Source of the DNA: Nymphaea colorata
Taxonomy: Eukaryota; Streptophyta; Magnoliopsida; Nymphaeales; Nymphaeaceae
Length of the DNA stretch: 64,000 nucleotides
Assembly: GCF_008831285.2 (NCBI RefSeq)
Contig: NC_045145.1
Span: 5,144,802-5,208,801, forward strand
Direction: 5' to 3'
A program made the translations under genes and the position numbers. Positions 61,922 to 64,000 of this stretch are shown piece by piece; position 1 is the stretch's first letter, and each line of letters opens with the position of its first letter. A model generated the notes under the pieces. It saw only the letters and a list, made by a program, of their open reading frames with translations, searched no databases and had not been told where the DNA came from.

Positions 61922-62013
61922 GGGACATCATCAGAAAGAAAGTTCTGAAGTGCACACCTAGCCGCTGGTCGAACCAATCCTTCGATGTTCCAAGTTGCGA
62001 TCCTCATCCTCAT
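61922..62013 (-). pseudogene. Start of LINE ORF2 (endonuclease N-terminus)
   Basis: From the ATG at 62013 the frame reads MRMRIATWNIEGLVRPAARC and ALQNFLSDD, the canonical beginning of plant L1-type ORF2 (usual MKILSWNxRGLGRPxKR). It is cut at 61922 by the terminus of the HSP17-bearing segment, so only about 30 codons remain before the break. Confidence 0.8.
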
Positions 62014-62439
62014 GCGAACGAAGGGAGGGTGGGGGGACAAACAGAGGAGGAGACTCCTCTGCAAGAAACTCTGGCTGGGATAAACCAGTAGCATTCTCCT
62101 TTCTGATACTCTGAATACCTGGACCATCTCCCTCTTTGATGTTTTTTTCACTCTTCCTCTTGACCACAAATTCATGTTGCGATGAGAGGAGACAACATTA
62201 TGTATGTCAGTTACAGAGCGAAGCTCAGCCGACGCAGGGGGTTTGTATAACTCCTTGAAACGAAAGGTTTTGTTCCGACCGTGCCGAGGCTTCTGACTTC
62301 TGAGCGCCTATAGAGGCCTCAATCGAAACACCATCAAGAGAATTTGAGTCAGACTTCTTTGTTGCTTCAAAGAAGAAAATCCGGGCGGTTTGTTGTCAAT
62401 GTCTTGGAACATGTGCGCATCAGACGGAGAGAGGATGTT

Positions 62440-63720
62440 AGTTGAGAAAGGGTTCAGTCATGCCTTCTTGTAAGGACCAGATAGGGGATGATCCACCATA
62501 TCTACGACCGGAGATTCCGATAGGAGTCGGGGTTGGTAAAGAGGGAATTGCCTTCAGTTTCCTTTTGTGTTCTTCCAAATTCCTCTTCGCCTGATGAAAA
62601 GAGATAGTTTCGTTCTCCTTCACAGGAGTAGTGGAGGCCACCTTCGACTGAGTTGGAGGGGAGACCGGATGCTACAGAGGATAATCAGAAGAGGCACCTT
62701 CATCTCCTTCATTGACTAGAGTGCTGAAGCGGTTGGGTTATCTGCCACCTTTTAAGGCCCGACAATTAAGGGATCGTCCGAGTCCTCACCCTTGGCTAGC
62801 TTGAGGACATTTTTCAGGAAGGTGCTGATTCGAACTACATTTAGGGTAGTATCTAATCCTCCCCTTGTAGTGAATCTCTTGGATCAAGATCTCCCCTTCC
62901 TCGAGACAGAGTTCCACCGTCTTGCTAGGCTGAAAATTTGGGGCAACTTCCACACAAATGCGAGCATAGTCAGCCCTTTGTATGTTGGCTATGAAGGGGA
63001 TCCACCAAGACTAGGTTGCCCTTCATCGCTTTTGCAATTGCCTTAGAGATTTCCTCATTCCTTATATGAGGAAGTTGAACCCAAACAGGAATTGTGCGGC
63101 CGATTCAACAATGCCCATATCTAGAGAATGAGTCTCATCTATGGACAACAACGAAATTTTTCCCCAGAAGTCTCCAAGATCGTTGTTTCAAAGGCACCCA
63201 CATATAGTTCGATTGCATAAACCGAGTCAGAACACCCCCCCCCCTTCCCCAATGCAGAAAATTTGGGAGACTCAGTAGTTTTTAAAGCTTTTCCTCGGAG
63301 CTTCAATGGCGGATTGTGTTTCTACACTGGCATGCTCAGTCCCGTGGAAGAAGCAACCCATGATGGACCACTGAATGTCTAGGGAACCCTCTTCGTTGGT
63401 TGCCGATCCATCGACAATGCCAATCCAAAAGAGGGGGGAGGAGATTCGCTGCCCAAAGAAGAATGGGGAGAGAGCACAGGGCAAGTCACCTCTCAACTTC
63501 ATTGAAGGGGAACCGGGAGGGCCACCCGAGGCTACAGTTTCACCAACATCGACCTCCATGGAGACCCCGAACGCAGACAGGCGGTGGGTAACCTGAGCGC
63601 AATCTCCCCAGCGGAACAGCAGGTCTTCATCGAGCCTGATGTCTCTTTGTACGGTCGAATCAGAAGGGTGAGAGCCGGCGGCCATAACCAGATTTGGAGA
63701 TCTCAAGTCGAGAGTCACAG
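62440..63720 (-). pseudogene. LINE ORF1 (gag-like, DUF4283 and zinc-knuckle type), broken
   Basis: Minus-strand frames include a 148-codon piece (63718-63272) and then PVWVQLPHIRNEEISKAIAK in one frame and RADYARICVEVAPNF with KGRIRYYPKCSSNQHLPEKC in another. These match the DUF4283 and CCHC region of plant LINE ORF1 proteins (usual ARVCVExD, then YExLPxxCxxCxxxGHxxxxC). A Gly/Pro-rich C-terminal part lies at 62641-62438. ORF1 proteins bind the element's RNA. Frameshifts and stops break it in several places. Confidence 0.65.
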
Positions 63721-63789
63721 AAGCCCTAACAGACTCCCATCAAGACCTTGTCGCTATGGAGCCTACTCGCTGAGGCAAATGAAGACTAA

Positions 63790-64000
63790 GAAAGATTTGC
63801 TCTCTTACATAGAAAGATATCTCACTTGAGATATCAGCATCATGAGATTTAGAAGTTCATGTTGCTGAAGTTCAAATCTATTTTATTTTTCACTAGTTCA
63901 ATCAATTCGTATAGAACAAGAGGTTAACATCCCACCACCTCTTTAAAAGAGGCCTGGGGGGCCTCCTTTCCCCTGCTTCCAAGGTCATAACTGTACCTGT
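63790..64000. other. Flank of the LINE, nothing recognised
   Basis: Probable LINE 5' leader running into unassigned sequence. No coding signal. Confidence 0.35.

Larger units (their letters stand above)
49040..63780 (-). mobile_element. Old LINE (L1-type), split into pieces by nested insertions
   Basis: All pieces are on the - strand and in the correct 5'-to-3' order. ORF1 (gag-like) spans about 63720-62440, ORF2 starts at 62013, endonuclease continues at about 59930-59600, the endonuclease-RT linker is at 59510-59005, the RT start at 50551-50479 and 50241-49750, and the C-terminal part runs to about 49040, ending near a T-rich ATAAAATGG 3' region. The insertions removed from this reading are 50242-50478, 50552-59004 and a segment ending at 61918. 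Reading across the first two restores LINE coding similarity. Stops, frameshifts and missing blocks (no YxDD motif found, and about 300 bases of endonuclease missing) show that it is dead. Confidence 0.8.

Overview
This window is nuclear DNA of a flowering plant. The evidence is GT-AG introns, plant-specific gene families (an mTERF2-type organelle protein, a mitochondrial glycine-rich RNA-binding protein, a plant EXO70, a class II small heat-shock protein fragment), plant LINE, hAT and SINE elements, and AT-rich intergenic DNA full of microsatellites. I could not place the species from sequence alone.

Layout. Bases 1-28,000 and 41,000-47,600 are genic. On the + strand there is a six-exon mTERF gene (450-4106) and a three-coding-exon gene for a small plastid-type membrane protein (20188-21156). 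On the - strand there is a glycine-rich RRM protein with a likely mitochondrial presequence (10650-15242, TATA box near 16,690), an EXO70 exocyst subunit in one coding exon (23049-24998), and a six-exon arginine/serine-rich putative splicing factor (41373-47418) with a 4-kb first intron. The products are housekeeping proteins for organelle gene expression, RNA processing and exocytosis; nothing suggests that they form one pathway.

Between 28 and 41 kb I see no gene. This part holds SINE-like and MITE-like repeats, microsatellites and a 3.4-kb tandem array (30733-34148) with a unit of about 94 bp.

From about 49.0 to 63.8 kb lies a nested transposon stack. One old minus-strand LINE has been split by at least three insertions. 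The first is a 237-bp MITE with a 9-bp target duplication (50242-50478). The second is a terminal-inverted-repeat element (50552-59004) that is itself interrupted by a 5.75-kb hAT transposon (52905-58656) with a perfect 8-bp target duplication. The third is a segment ending at 61918 that carries a truncated class II HSP17 gene and a second copy of its heat-shock promoter. The hAT contains a broken ZMYM/TTF-type transposase and, on the opposite strand, two exons of a carotenoid cleavage dioxygenase (CCD1-like) gene. The outer element carries a broken viroplasmin-like (RNase H N-terminal) domain. These acquired host gene pieces are the most unusual content of the window.

Exon junctions were inferred by reading frame, splice consensus and protein-family continuity. 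No alignment or transcript evidence was available.
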